From Hydrogenophaga sp. 2FB (lineage in GTDB: Bacteria; Pseudomonadota; Gammaproteobacteria; Burkholderiales; Burkholderiaceae_C): DNA of 64,000 nucleotides. The notes beneath the pieces were generated by a model that was not told where the DNA came from, made no database searches, and saw only the letters and a program-made list of their open reading frames with translations. Within the stretch, counting starts at the first letter, position 1. Each line of letters starts with the position of its first letter. Location: the NCBI RefSeq assembly GCF_005503365.1, contig NZ_SCML01000031.1:1-64000 (forward strand). Reading direction: 5' to 3'. The position numbers and the translations under genes were made by a program. This document shows positions 47,699 to 55,623 of this stretch, one piece after another.

Positions 47699-49447
47699 TT
47701 ACGCTGGGGTCTTTGGCGGCTGGCCCGCTTCGCCGGTGATGAGAGAGGTGCCGGGCCGGACGATGTCGAATGACACGGGAACCATCTCCAGGTCGATCTC
47801 GTCGCCATTCGCGGACACGCGGGTGTAGCAACTGGTCTCGAGATCGCCGGGCTCCGGGAAGTCCTCGCGGAAATGGGCGCCGCGGCTGTTCTCGCGGGCA
47901 AGGGCGGAGACCGTGATCACTTTGGACATGTCGACCAGGCTTTCGAGGTTGAGCCAGTCGTGCCAGGTCAGGTTGTAGCGACGGTCGCTGTCGGCGACCC
48001 CGATGGCGCGCAGGTCGGCACGGTGGCGCGCCACGGATGTCAGGCCGCGTTCCATCGCCTCGCGCTGGCGCAGCACGCCGACGTCGTCCCACATGGTTCG
48101 CGACAGCGCGTCGCGCAGCTCATGGATGGCCCCGGAGGGGCGTGAGAACGGGTACTCGGCGCGCTCGATGCCTTGCTGGATCACGCGGTTGTCCAGGTCT
48201 CGCCAGTGCGTCACGCGCGACGCATACGCGGCCATCGAATCGCCGGCGATGCCGCCAAAGACCGTTGAGTTGGCGACGCCGTTGCCCCCCAATCGGTTCG
48301 CGCCATGGACCCCGCCGCAGTCTTCGCCTGCGGCAAACAAGCCGGGTGACGCGGTCGAGCAGTCGACGTTGAATTCGACACCGCCCATCAGGTAGTGCGC
48401 GGTCGGCACCACCTCTACCCGTCCGCCGGCGAGGTCGAAGCCGCAGTCCTTGCAGCGGTTGACCATCCCGGGGAAGGTCTTGGCGACCTTCTCCGGTCCG
48501 AGGTGGCTCATCTGGATGTAGACACCGCCCATGGGGCCCGTGCGGCCCGCGCGCATTTCGGCGTAGATGCCGCGGCTCACCACGTCGCGCGTGGCCCGCT
48601 CGCCGCGCGCGTCGTAGTTCGCCATGAAGCGCTCGCCGTCGCCGTTCAGGAGATACCCGCCCGCGCCGCGCAGTCCTTCTTCGAGCACGGTGCCGGTCAT
48701 GCGGGTGTCGGGCCCGCCCAGGAGCCCGGTGGGATGGAACTGCACCATCTCCATGTCCCTGAGCTTCAGCCCGTAGCGCATCGCCATCGCGAGACCGTCG
48801 CAGGTCTTGTCGCCGGAGGGCGTGTGGTAGCGGTACATCGTCGGGCCGGCCCCGGTGGCCAGCAGCACCGCCTTTGCCTGGACGACGCGGTATTCGCCGG
48901 TCCGCATGTCGATGAACAGAACGCCCGCAATGCCCGATCCATCCGCGGCCGGGATCAGCTCGATCGCGCGGTGCTCTTCGAGCTCTTCCACGTCCAGGGC
49001 GCGCACCTGTTCCATCAAGCGGTTGATGATTTCGATGCCCGTCAAATCTGCCTTGTGAACGGTGCGGTCAAAGCTCTGGCCCGCGAACGCTTTCTGGTGC
49101 AGCGTGCCGTCAGGGTTGCGATCGAAGAAACAACCGATCTCGTTCTCGAGTTCGCGCACCCGTTCCACGGCACCTTCGACCAGGCGCCACGCGAGGTCCT
49201 GTCGCGGCAGCCACTTGCCGCCTTCGATGGTGTCCATGAAATGCCGCTCGACCGAGTCGCCTGCCGACAAGGCCACGTTGTAGCCGCCCTGGACCATGCG
49301 GGTGCAACCGCATTTGCCGAGCAGTCCCTTGACCGCGACGCTGACCTTGAGCGCGGGGTTTGCCTTCTTGGCGTGCAGTGCTGCAAACAGGCCAGCGCCA
49401 CCGGTGCCCAGGATCAGGATGTCTGTTTTGTGGTGACGGATGTTCAT
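47699..49447 (-). CDS. SDH/FRD-like flavoprotein subunit (non-covalent FAD type)
   Basis: FAD subunit of a succinate-dehydrogenase/fumarate-reductase-like complex, 582 residues. It has LILGTGGAGLFAALHAKK, the catalytic-region FHPTGLLGG, ERATRDVVSRGIYAEMRAG, PTAHYLMGGVEFN and CGGVHGANRLGGNGVANS. The position of the His that binds FAD covalently in SdhA (SHTVAAQGG) reads GCTRMVQGG here, so FAD is probably not covalently held. It is co-transcribed with its own membrane anchors and Fe-S subunit, and is likely not the TCA-cycle enzyme; substrate is inferred to be a substituted succinate. Confidence 0.88.
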   Translation of the reverse strand: MNIRHHKTDILILGTGGAGLFAALHAKKANPALKVSVAVKGLLGKCGCTRMVQGGYNVALSAGDSVERHFMDTIEGGKWLPRQDLAWRLVEGAVERVRELENEIGCFFDRNPDGTLHQKAFAGQSFDRTVHKADLTGIEIINRLMEQVRALDVEELEEHRAIELIPAADGSGIAGVLFIDMRTGEYRVVQAKAVLLATGAGPTMYRYHTPSGDKTCDGLAMAMRYGLKLRDMEMVQFHPTGLLGGPDTRMTGTVLEEGLRGAGGYLLNGDGERFMANYDARGERATRDVVSRGIYAEMRAGRTGPMGGVYIQMSHLGPEKVAKTFPGMVNRCKDCGFDLAGGRVEVVPTAHYLMGGVEFNVDCSTASPGLFAAGEDCGGVHGANRLGGNGVANSTVFGGIAGDSMAAYASRVTHWRDLDNRVIQQGIERAEYPFSRPSGAIHELRDALSRTMWDDVGVLRQREAMERGLTSVARHRADLRAIGVADSDRRYNLTWHDWLNLESLVDMSKVITVSALARENSRGAHFREDFPEPGDLETSCYTRVSANGDEIDLEMVPVSFDIVRPGTSLITGEAGQPPKTPA

Positions 49448-49794
49448 TGGACGACTCTCGCGGCGAATACCAAACCGATGACGAACGAAACGATCCCGCC
49501 CCACGTGATCCAGGACAGTCGGGCATCGCGTGTGGTGCTCCAGGGCAGCAGTTCCATGGCCAGGAGCCGCAAACCGAAGCACATGTGGATGGACAGCAGA
49601 ATGACCAGTCCCCATTCCCCGAACTTGAAGGCGCCCATCTCGGCGAGCTTCAGGAAGCCATCGAGCCGTTGGGATTGCTCGAGCGCCAGTCCGAGGACGT
49701 AGAAATGGGCCGGCAGGAAGATGCCCAGCGCGAGCCCGGACAGGCGGTGGCCCAGAAACGCCCAATACGCCTTGTGATTTCTGGGCGACTTCAT
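49444..49794 (-). CDS. SDH-like membrane anchor subunit (cytochrome b, SdhC-like)
   Basis: A 116-residue protein with three hydrophobic helices: FLGHRLSGLALGIFLPAHFYVLG, WGLVILLSIHMCFGLRLLAME and WITWGGIVSFVIGLVFA. The His in the second helix and HRLSG in the first suit heme b and quinone-site positions. The stop overlaps the flavoprotein ATG (ATGA). Confidence 0.82.
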   Translation of the reverse strand: MKSPRNHKAYWAFLGHRLSGLALGIFLPAHFYVLGLALEQSQRLDGFLKLAEMGAFKFGEWGLVILLSIHMCFGLRLLAMELLPWSTTRDARLSWITWGGIVSFVIGLVFAARVVQ

Positions 49795-50126
49795 GAGAGC
49801 AGCCCTCCAACCGCCACCACCGCACGCAAACCCATGAACAGCAGCAGCGCTGAGAAGGCGGCGCTGATCATGCCCGCTGTCGTGCGGGACAGCCTGGCCC
49901 ATTCGATGAGGATGTTGCGCACGCCGATGGGCACGTGTATGCCGACGCTGACGACGAACAGCGTGTAGAAGCTGATCCAGCCCCAACTGCCTTGCGTGCG
50001 CGACAGGATCTCGCCGGCGGTCAGCCCGCCTTGAACGGCGTACACGATCAGACCGACGTGGATCAGGACGAACGGCGCCATGATCATCGCGGTGAGGCGC
50101 TGGAGCGCGAACAGTTTCTGCTCCAT
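49791..50126 (-). CDS. SDH-like membrane anchor subunit (SdhD-like)
   Basis: A 111-residue protein with three helices: LQRLTAMIMAPFVLIHVGLIVYAV, FYTLFVVSVGIHVPIGVRNILIEW and a C-terminal one. Two helix histidines could bind heme b. It starts 1 bp after the iron-sulfur gene ends and overlaps the next anchor gene by 4 bp. Confidence 0.8.
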   Translation of the reverse strand: MEQKLFALQRLTAMIMAPFVLIHVGLIVYAVQGGLTAGEILSRTQGSWGWISFYTLFVVSVGIHVPIGVRNILIEWARLSRTTAGMISAAFSALLLFMGLRAVVAVGGLLS

Positions 50127-50127
50127 G

Positions 50128-50862
50128 TCAGCCTCCCTTGAGGAACAGGGTGAGGGCGTTCTTCTTGAGTCCCGCGATCGAGCCTGTCGGGCTAAGTTCG
50201 ACCGGGCAGTGGGTCATGCAGCTGCCCTGGCTGTGGCAGGAATTGCAGCCGCTGCCGGAGGTGGCTTTGCGCAGCACGTCGGTCGGGTCCGCGTGGCGCT
50301 CGTCGTTGAACAAGGTCCAGGCCCGGTTCAACGCCGCCGGCCCGAGGTAGTCCTTGTTCCACGACACGACGTCACAGGCCGCGTAGCAAACGCCGCAATT
50401 GATGCATTCGATGGCTGCGTCTGCCATCTTGCGCTTGCGGCTTTGCGGCAAGACATGCGCGGGCGGGTCGTGGCGGGTGGCGGTGCCCACGAAGGTGTTG
50501 CCCGCCTGCTTCCACTTGCCAAAGAACTCCGCCATGTCGACGACGAGGTCCTTGACGTGCGGCATGTTGCGCAAGGGCTCGATCACGATCACGCCGTCTT
50601 CTTCCACGCGGCTGACGTGTGTTCTGCAGGTCCAGCGTGGCTTGCCGTTGACCGTCATCGCGCAGGAACCGCAGACGCCCACGCGGCACGCGAAGCGATA
50701 GGACAGTGTCGGCTCCTGGGTTCTTTGCACCTCGGTGACCACGTCCAGCACCGTCTGGTTTTCCCGCCAAGGCACGGCGTACGTGGCGTGATCGCCCGAC
50801 CCCGGGCCGCGGTTGATACGGACCTTGAGCATCCGTTGTTCTGTTTCTGGTTTGTTGTCCAT
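50128..50862 (-). CDS. SDH/FRD-like iron-sulfur subunit
   Basis: A 244-residue electron-transfer subunit. [2Fe-2S]: Cys59, Cys64, Cys67, Cys79 (CRVGVCGSC with C12 later). [4Fe-4S]: CINCGVCYAAC at 153-163. [3Fe-4S] region: CNSCHSQGSCMTHCP at 206-220. First gene of the minus-strand operon. Its promoter region to about 50950 is strikingly AT-rich and holds direct repeats. Confidence 0.92.
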   Translation of the reverse strand: MDNKPETEQRMLKVRINRGPGSGDHATYAVPWRENQTVLDVVTEVQRTQEPTLSYRFACRVGVCGSCAMTVNGKPRWTCRTHVSRVEEDGVIVIEPLRNMPHVKDLVVDMAEFFGKWKQAGNTFVGTATRHDPPAHVLPQSRKRKMADAAIECINCGVCYAACDVVSWNKDYLGPAALNRAWTLFNDERHADPTDVLRKATSGSGCNSCHSQGSCMTHCPVELSPTGSIAGLKKNALTLFLKGG

Positions 50863-50903
50863 CGTGGTGATCCTTGCGTGGCCGGGTTCGTCGATGGCGC
50901 AAG

Positions 50904-50946
50904 TTTATAAGTTAAGAAAAATAAAAACAAGACATATCAAGTTAAG
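50904..50946 (-). promoter_or_regulatory. Promoter of the SDH-like operon with AAGTTAAG direct repeats
   Basis: Two exact AAGTTAAG octamers (50909-50916 and 50939-50946) are spaced 30 bp start to start, about three helical turns. On the minus strand, TATAAA (50909-50904) could be a -10 box, with a TTGTTT hexamer upstream as -35. The LysR proteins of the cluster are candidate binders. Inference from pattern only. Confidence 0.45.
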
Positions 50947-51058
50947 TTGTTGCGATTTAAATCATGGGGTTTTCCCTGGGTATCAGTGTTTGAAGGTGGC
51001 AGGTGACGCACGTGGTTTTCCGACGGCGATCGAGCCGATGAAGGGCACCTTGCAGACG

Positions 51059-51088
51059 AAAAAAAGCAGCCACCCGAGGGTGGCTGCT
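51059..51088 (-). terminator. Intrinsic terminator of an unassigned minus-strand transcript
   Basis: Minus strand: AGCAGCCACCC, 2-nt loop centre TC, GGGTGGCTGCT, then seven T residues. It lies about 160 bp after the tRNA's own terminator and 200 bp before the SDH-like operon. No gene on the minus strand ends here, so it may finish a small RNA or catch tRNA read-through. Confidence 0.75.
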
Positions 51089-51247
51089 GGCTGGTTTCAC
51101 AACGTTCCGTGTGTGCCCGTCAACGGCGTCGAGCCGCGCGGGTGGGGTGCACCACGGCGCCGCTTGCTTGGCCGTGGGGACTGGGTCAGAGAGGCGCTGG
51201 CGACGGGATTTGACGTGTCTTTTGCGCGTGCCATGCCAAGCCGAAAC

Positions 51248-51277
51248 AAAAAGGGCCTTGTGCGAACAAGACCCTTT
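51248..51277 (-). terminator. Terminator of the tRNA-Ala gene
   Basis: Minus strand: AAAGGGTCTTG, loop TTCGCA, CAAGGCCCTTT followed by TT and a G-broken T-run. One G-U pair in an 11-bp stem, starting 10 bp after the encoded CCA. Confidence 0.8.
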
Positions 51278-51286
51278 GAATCGTGG

Positions 51287-51362
<76 letters not shown>

Positions 51363-51394
51363 ATCGCCGGAAATATTAGCAAAGAAGCGCCGTT

Positions 51395-52306
51395 TCAGGT
51401 CATGCCATTGCGGCTGGCGAGTTCGACGAACAGCGCCGAGTGGTCCAGGTCGGACAGGCCATGGTCGACGGCTTGTGCATACAGCTGCTCGAACAATTGC
51501 GTGATGGGCGCGTCGAACCCCACCTCCTGTGCGGTGGCCATGGCGTTGCGCATGTCTTTGAGTTGCACCGACACCGCGCCGTGCTTGGTGAAGTCGCGCT
51601 CGATCATGCGTTGGCCATGCACTTGCAGGATGCGGCTGTCGGCGAAACCGCCGGTGATGGCCTCTTTGACTTTGCCCATGTCGGCGCCGCCTTTTTCGCA
51701 CAGCAGCAAGGCCTCGGCCACCGCGCCGATGGTGATGCCCACGATCATCTGGTTGGCCAGTTTGGCGAGCTGGCCAGCGCCGTGCGAGCCCACATGCACC
51801 GGTTTGCCGAGCAACTCGAGGATGGGTCGCACGCGTTCGAACTGGGCCGGCTTGCCCCCCGCCATGATGGCCAGCGTGCCTTGTTCGGCGCCCAGCGGGC
51901 CACCCGACACAGGCGCGTCCAGGTGGTGCAAGCCCTGGGCCGACAGGCGCGTGGCGTGGTCGCGCGCCTGTCGCGGCTGGATCGACGACATGTCCACCAC
52001 CACCGCGCCCGCGCGCATGCCTTGCGCGGCGCCTTGGTGGAACAGCACGTCGTCCACGACGCTGCCGTCCTCCAGCAGCAAGATCACCACGTCGGCCTCG
52101 GCCACCGCTTGCGCGGGGGTGTCGGTCACCGTCGTGCCCATGGGCAGCAGGCGCTCGGCCTTGCTGCGCGAACGGTTCCATGCGCTGACCTGCAAGCCTG
52201 CTTCGCGCAGGCGGCGCGCGATCGGGAAACCCATCATGCCGATACCCAGCACGGCCACGCGTGTCGAGGTGATCGGATCGCTGGACGGGGGGGCGGAGGT
52301 GTTCAT
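51395..52306 (-). CDS. 3-hydroxyisobutyrate-dehydrogenase-family NAD(P) enzyme
   Basis: Beta-hydroxyacid dehydrogenase, 303 residues from ATG 52306. Cofactor loop VAVLGIGMMGFPIARRL, substrate region DAPVSGGPLGAEQGTLAIM, and the catalytic Lys helix GAGQLAKLANQMIVG. The family reduces or oxidises tartronate semialdehyde, 3-hydroxyisobutyrate and succinic semialdehyde. A GntR gene lies upstream on the same strand, but a terminator separates them. Exact substrate unknown. Confidence 0.9.
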   Translation of the reverse strand: MNTSAPPSSDPITSTRVAVLGIGMMGFPIARRLREAGLQVSAWNRSRSKAERLLPMGTTVTDTPAQAVAEADVVILLLEDGSVVDDVLFHQGAAQGMRAGAVVVDMSSIQPRQARDHATRLSAQGLHHLDAPVSGGPLGAEQGTLAIMAGGKPAQFERVRPILELLGKPVHVGSHGAGQLAKLANQMIVGITIGAVAEALLLCEKGGADMGKVKEAITGGFADSRILQVHGQRMIERDFTKHGAVSVQLKDMRNAMATAQEVGFDAPITQLFEQLYAQAVDHGLSDLDHSALFVELASRNGMT

Positions 52307-52368
52307 GTGGGTCCGGTGGGATCTGAAACAGGGGCCACGGCCTGCGTGGCACCCAGTCAATGGTAGGC

Positions 52369-52405
52369 AAAAAAAGGCGGTTTCCGGGCCAGGCCCGGAA
52401 ACCGC
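52369..52405 (-). terminator. Intrinsic terminator of the GntR gene
   Basis: Minus strand: GCGGTTTCCGGGCC, a single-base centre, GGCCCGGAAACCGC, then C and seven T residues. Perfect 14-bp stem, 16 bp after the GntR stop codon. Confidence 0.9.
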
Positions 52406-52420
52406 GCTGAAGTGGGTCGA

Positions 52421-53182
52421 CTACGCGAGTAGCCGATGACCACGGAGTTGTGAGGTCCTGGGCTTGCGCGCCCGTGGTGGGGGAGTGACCGCCCGCGTCC
52501 GGGCGTTCAGCTCTGTGCTCAGCAAATGGCTGGCTTGTTGGCCGTGTTGGCGCATCAGTGCGTCGGCGAGCGCCACGTCGCCGCTGGCCACGGCCCGGGC
52601 AATGGCTTCGTGCTCGTCCCACACCGGCTCGCGCACAAAGTCCGCTTGCAAGGCCGCGCCCATGGCGCGGCGGATGTGGTGCCAGTGCAGCAAGGCGCTC
52701 TGTTCGATGAGCGGGTTCTGCGTCGCGCGGTACAAGGCGGTGTGGAAGGCGAGGTCGGCATCGATCATGGCCTTGATGTCGCCGCGCTTCACGGCGTCAC
52801 GGCCGCGCGTCAACAACGCCGGGTCGAGCACCGTGCGGCGCTCCGTCGCCAGCCGCACGGCCAGGCCGTCGAGCGCGCCGCGCACCTGGTACACCTGCGC
52901 GATCCAGGCGGTGTCCAGCGGCGTGACCTGCAGACCGCGGCAACGCCCGGCCGGTCCGTGGGTCTGGGGTGCATCCTGCACGAAGCCGTCTTTCTTCAGC
53001 AGCCGCAGCGCCTGCATGACCGGCTGGCGCGAGACCGCGAGTTGCGCGGCCAACTCGTCCTGGGTGATGCGCTGTCCGGGCGCCAGCGAGCCCGCGCTGA
53101 TGGCGTCGAGCAGTGCGCGGTAGACCTGATCGGTCAGATCGGGTGCGGCACTTGGCTGAAGGGACGGAAGCGGCTGGGTCAT
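52421..53182 (-). CDS. GntR-family regulator (FadR/FCD type)
   Basis: Regulator of 253 residues. N-terminal winged helix: DQVYRALLDAISAGSLAPGQRITQDELAAQLAVSRQPV split over helices 1-3; C-terminal helical FCD domain with LDGLAVRLATERRTV, DADLAFHTALYRATQNPLI and DEHEAIARAVASGDVALA, including the His residues that bind a metal and a carboxylate ligand. Divergent from the alpha/beta hydrolase gene, with a dyad between them. The C-terminal tail is basic. Confidence 0.9.
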   Translation of the reverse strand: MTQPLPSLQPSAAPDLTDQVYRALLDAISAGSLAPGQRITQDELAAQLAVSRQPVMQALRLLKKDGFVQDAPQTHGPAGRCRGLQVTPLDTAWIAQVYQVRGALDGLAVRLATERRTVLDPALLTRGRDAVKRGDIKAMIDADLAFHTALYRATQNPLIEQSALLHWHHIRRAMGAALQADFVREPVWDEHEAIARAVASGDVALADALMRQHGQQASHLLSTELNARTRAVTPPPRARKPRTSQLRGHRLLA

Positions 53183-53197
53183 GGGCAGTTTCGAATT

Positions 53198-53214
53198 CCG
53201 TATACAGAATACGG
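53198..53214. promoter_or_regulatory. Operator-like inverted repeat between gntR and hydrolase
   Basis: CCGTAT, 5-bp spacer ACAGA, ATACGG: perfect 6-bp arms, 16 bp before the GntR start codon. FCD-type GntR proteins bind short dyads of this size. Confidence 0.55.
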
Positions 53215-53255
53215 TAAATACCACCGGGGGTGTTGAAGAACGAGAGAAAAACCCC

Positions 53256-54161
53256 ATGACACAATGCGCCCACATGACGAATCCCGCCTCTTTTGACCCC
53301 GCCTGGCTCGAGCGCGAGTACAACAACCGCGCTCGGGTGCCTGAGCACCCGGCCTATTTCGAGCGCTGGGCGCGCGACTCCGCCCAAGCGCGCGAGAGTG
53401 GCCGCAGCCTGATCAACCTGAGCTACGGCCACGGCGCCGGTGAGACGCTGGACGTGTTCCCCGCGCGGCGCAAGCCGGGGGCACCACCCGCACCGGTGCT
53501 GGTGTTCATCCACGGCGGCTGGTGGCGCAGCCTGGACAAATCCGACCACTCGTTCATCGCCCCGGCCTTCGGGCAACACGGCGCATGCGTGGTGATGCCG
53601 AATTACGCGCTGTGCCCGGCGGTGACGATCCCGGATATCACGCTGCAGATGGTGAAGGCGCTGGCCTGGGTGTACCGCCACATCGCCGCCCATGGCGGTG
53701 ATCCGGATCGCATCACGGTGGTGGGGCATTCGGCGGGCGGCCACCTGGCGACCATGATGCTGGCGTGCGACTGGACCTTGGTGGGCGACGATTTGCCCGA
53801 GTCGCTGGTGAAGAACGCGCTGTCGATGTCGGGCCTGTTTGATCTGGAGCCGATCATGCACACGCCCTCGCTGCAGGCTTCACTGCATCTCACACCCGAG
53901 CAGGTGAGAAAGGCCAGCCCTGCGCTGCTGCCCGCGCCACCCCTGCGCGAGCGCGGCCGCGGCGAGTTGGTGACCGTGGCGGGTGCCGAGGAAAGCAGCG
54001 AGTTCCTGCGCCACAACCGCCTGATTCAGCAGGCCTGGGGTGAGACGGTGGTGCCGGTGTGCCAAGCCTTGAAAGGGTTGAACCACTTCAGCATCGTCGA
54101 TGCGCTAGCCGATTCGAAACACCGGCTGCACAAGATGGTGCGGTCTTTGCTCTCGGTCTGA
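53256..54161 (+). CDS. Alpha/beta hydrolase (arylformamidase-like)
   Basis: Serine hydrolase of 301 residues with the oxyanion motif FIHGGWWRSLDKSDH and nucleophile elbow VVGHSAGGHLATMML; the catalytic Asp and His are probably in the C-terminal region (His in GLNHFSIVD). The HGGWW pattern is that of kynurenine-formamidase-like hydrolases. Starts at ATG 53256; ATG 53274 (MTNPASFDP) is an alternative. Divergent from GntR, which probably controls it. Substrate unproven. Confidence 0.85.
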   Translation: MTQCAHMTNPASFDPAWLEREYNNRARVPEHPAYFERWARDSAQARESGRSLINLSYGHGAGETLDVFPARRKPGAPPAPVLVFIHGGWWRSLDKSDHSFIAPAFGQHGACVVMPNYALCPAVTIPDITLQMVKALAWVYRHIAAHGGDPDRITVVGHSAGGHLATMMLACDWTLVGDDLPESLVKNALSMSGLFDLEPIMHTPSLQASLHLTPEQVRKASPALLPAPPLRERGRGELVTVAGAEESSEFLRHNRLIQQAWGETVVPVCQALKGLNHFSIVDALADSKHRLHKMVRSLLSV

Positions 54162-54411
54162 GGGGGTTCTGTTTTTTTGTTTTTGGTGCCGTGTCGCGCC
54201 GTGTGGCTCCGGTCATCGGCGACCACGGGGCACGGCTCCGCGGCTGTCCCCCGAGTCGGCTTCGCCGCCTCTCCTCCTTTACGCCGCTGCGCCGTACCCC
54301 ATGGCCACCGATGACCTCGTTGGCACTCGAACAAGGGGTGCGCCACCCGTCCACGAGCCCGCGAGGTAGCCGACCGAAACGGCTAGCGAGAAGACACCCC
54401 AGTGAAGAGGG
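54162..54411. other. Intergenic region with GC-rich hairpin-prone sequence
   Basis: About 250 bp between the convergent hydrolase and guaC genes. It starts with a T-rich stretch (GTTTTTTTGTTTTTG) that could end hydrolase transcripts. From 54230 to 54300 the sequence alternates CGGCTTCGCCGCC and GCCGCTGCGCC patterns resembling dispersed intergenic repeats. No gene is evident. Confidence 0.4.
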
Positions 54412-55389
54412 TCACATCAACAGATGCTCACCCGCGTTGTCCCCACCCAGGATCACGTAGTTCACCTTGCGGATGTCCATCAACTTCGTACCACCGGCGT
54501 AGCTGATCGAACTCTGCACGTCCTGCTCCATCTCGATCAGCGTGTCGGCCAGGTGGCCCTTGATCGGCTCCAGGATGCGCTTGCCTTCCACGTGCTTGTA
54601 CTCGCCCTTGTTGAAGTCGCTGGCCGAGCCGTAGTACTCCTTGTACCGCTGACCGTCCTCTTCCACCGTCAGGCCCGGTGACTCTTCATGGCCGGCGAAC
54701 AGCGAGCCGATCATCACCATCGACGCGCCGAAGCGGATGCTCTTGGCGATGTCGCCATGGCTGCGGATGCCGCCGTCGGCAATGATGGGTTTGGTCGCCA
54801 CGCGCGCGCACCACTTCAGCGCCGAGAGCTGCCAGCCGCCGGTGCCAAAACCGGTCTTGAGTTTGGTGATGCAGACCTTGCCCGGGCCCACGCCGACCTT
54901 GGTCGCGTCCGCGCCCCAGTTCTCCAGGTCGATCACCGCCTCGGGCGTGGCCACGTTGCCCGCGATCACGAACGACGTGGGCAGTTTCTGCTTCAGGTAG
55001 CCGATCATGTTCTTCACGCTGTCGGCATGCCCGTGCGCGATGTCGATGGTGATGTACTCCGGCACCAGGCCCTCGGCCACCAGCGTGTCGACCGTGGCGT
55101 AGTCGGGTGCCTTCACGCCCAGCGAGATGGACGCGAACACGCCTGCGGCGTGCATGTCGCGCACGAACTGCACGTTGTCCAGGTCGAAGCGGTGCATGAC
55201 GTAGAAGTACCCGTCCTTGGCCAGCTTGGTGCAGATCGGCACGTCGACCACGGTCTTCATGTTGGCGGGCACCACCGGCAGGCGGAACTTGCGTCCGCCG
55301 AGCTCCACACTCGCGTCACATTCCGAACGGCTCTCCACGCGGCACTTGCGCGGCAGCAGCAGGACGTTGTCGTAGTCAAAAATTTCCAT
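54412..55389 (-). CDS. guaC: GMP reductase
   Basis: NADPH-dependent reductive deamination of GMP to IMP, for purine salvage. 325 residues from ATG 55389 ([16 protein letters not shown]). IMPDH-like TIM barrel without CBS domains; catalytic Cys173 in [11 protein letters not shown], phosphate loop [16 protein letters not shown] and [14 protein letters not shown], and the flap YYGSAS. The absence of CBS domains and the length separate it from GuaB. Its leader contains an intrinsic-terminator structure. Confidence 0.94.
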   Translation of the reverse strand: MEIFDYDNVLLLPRKCRVESRSECDASVELGGRKFRLPVVPANMKTVVDVPICTKLAKDGYFYVMHRFDLDNVQFVRDMHAAGVFASISLGVKAPDYATVDTLVAEGLVPEYITIDIAHGHADSVKNMIGYLKQKLPTSFVIAGNVATPEAVIDLENWGADATKVGVGPGKVCITKLKTGFGTGGWQLSALKWCARVATKPIIADGGIRSHGDIAKSIRFGASMVMIGSLFAGHEESPGLTVEEDGQRYKEYYGSASDFNKGEYKHVEGKRILEPIKGHLADTLIEMEQDVQSSISYAGGTKLMDIRKVNYVILGGDNAGEHLLM

Positions 55390-55476
55390 TTGAACCAAGC
55401 TCCAGAAAGCTGTTGTTGAACAGGTGAGCGCTTGGTCTGGCCGGCTTTCTGGCCAAGGGCTTGTCATGCCGTGGCC

Positions 55477-55510
55477 AAAAAAAACCGGGCGCAAGAAGCT
55501 TGGGCCCGGT
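55477..55510 (-). terminator. Terminator-like hairpin in the guaC leader (possible attenuator)
   Basis: Minus strand: ACCGGGC at 55510-55504, an inner CAAG/CTTG stem, GCCCGGT, then eight T residues (55484-55477). It lies about 88 bp upstream of guaC on the same strand, where no minus-strand gene ends. A further TTGGCCA-based hairpin lies between it and guaC. Either an attenuator for guaC or a stop for antisense transcripts from the uvrD promoter side. Confidence 0.6.
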
Positions 55511-55623
55511 GCCCGATTCTAGGCGCAATGGAAATGACCCCCTTGTCCATGGGTTATGCAGGGCCATATGAGACCCATATGGATTTCCACATGAGGCGTG
55601 CCGGCGCTTCCTACAATCAACCC

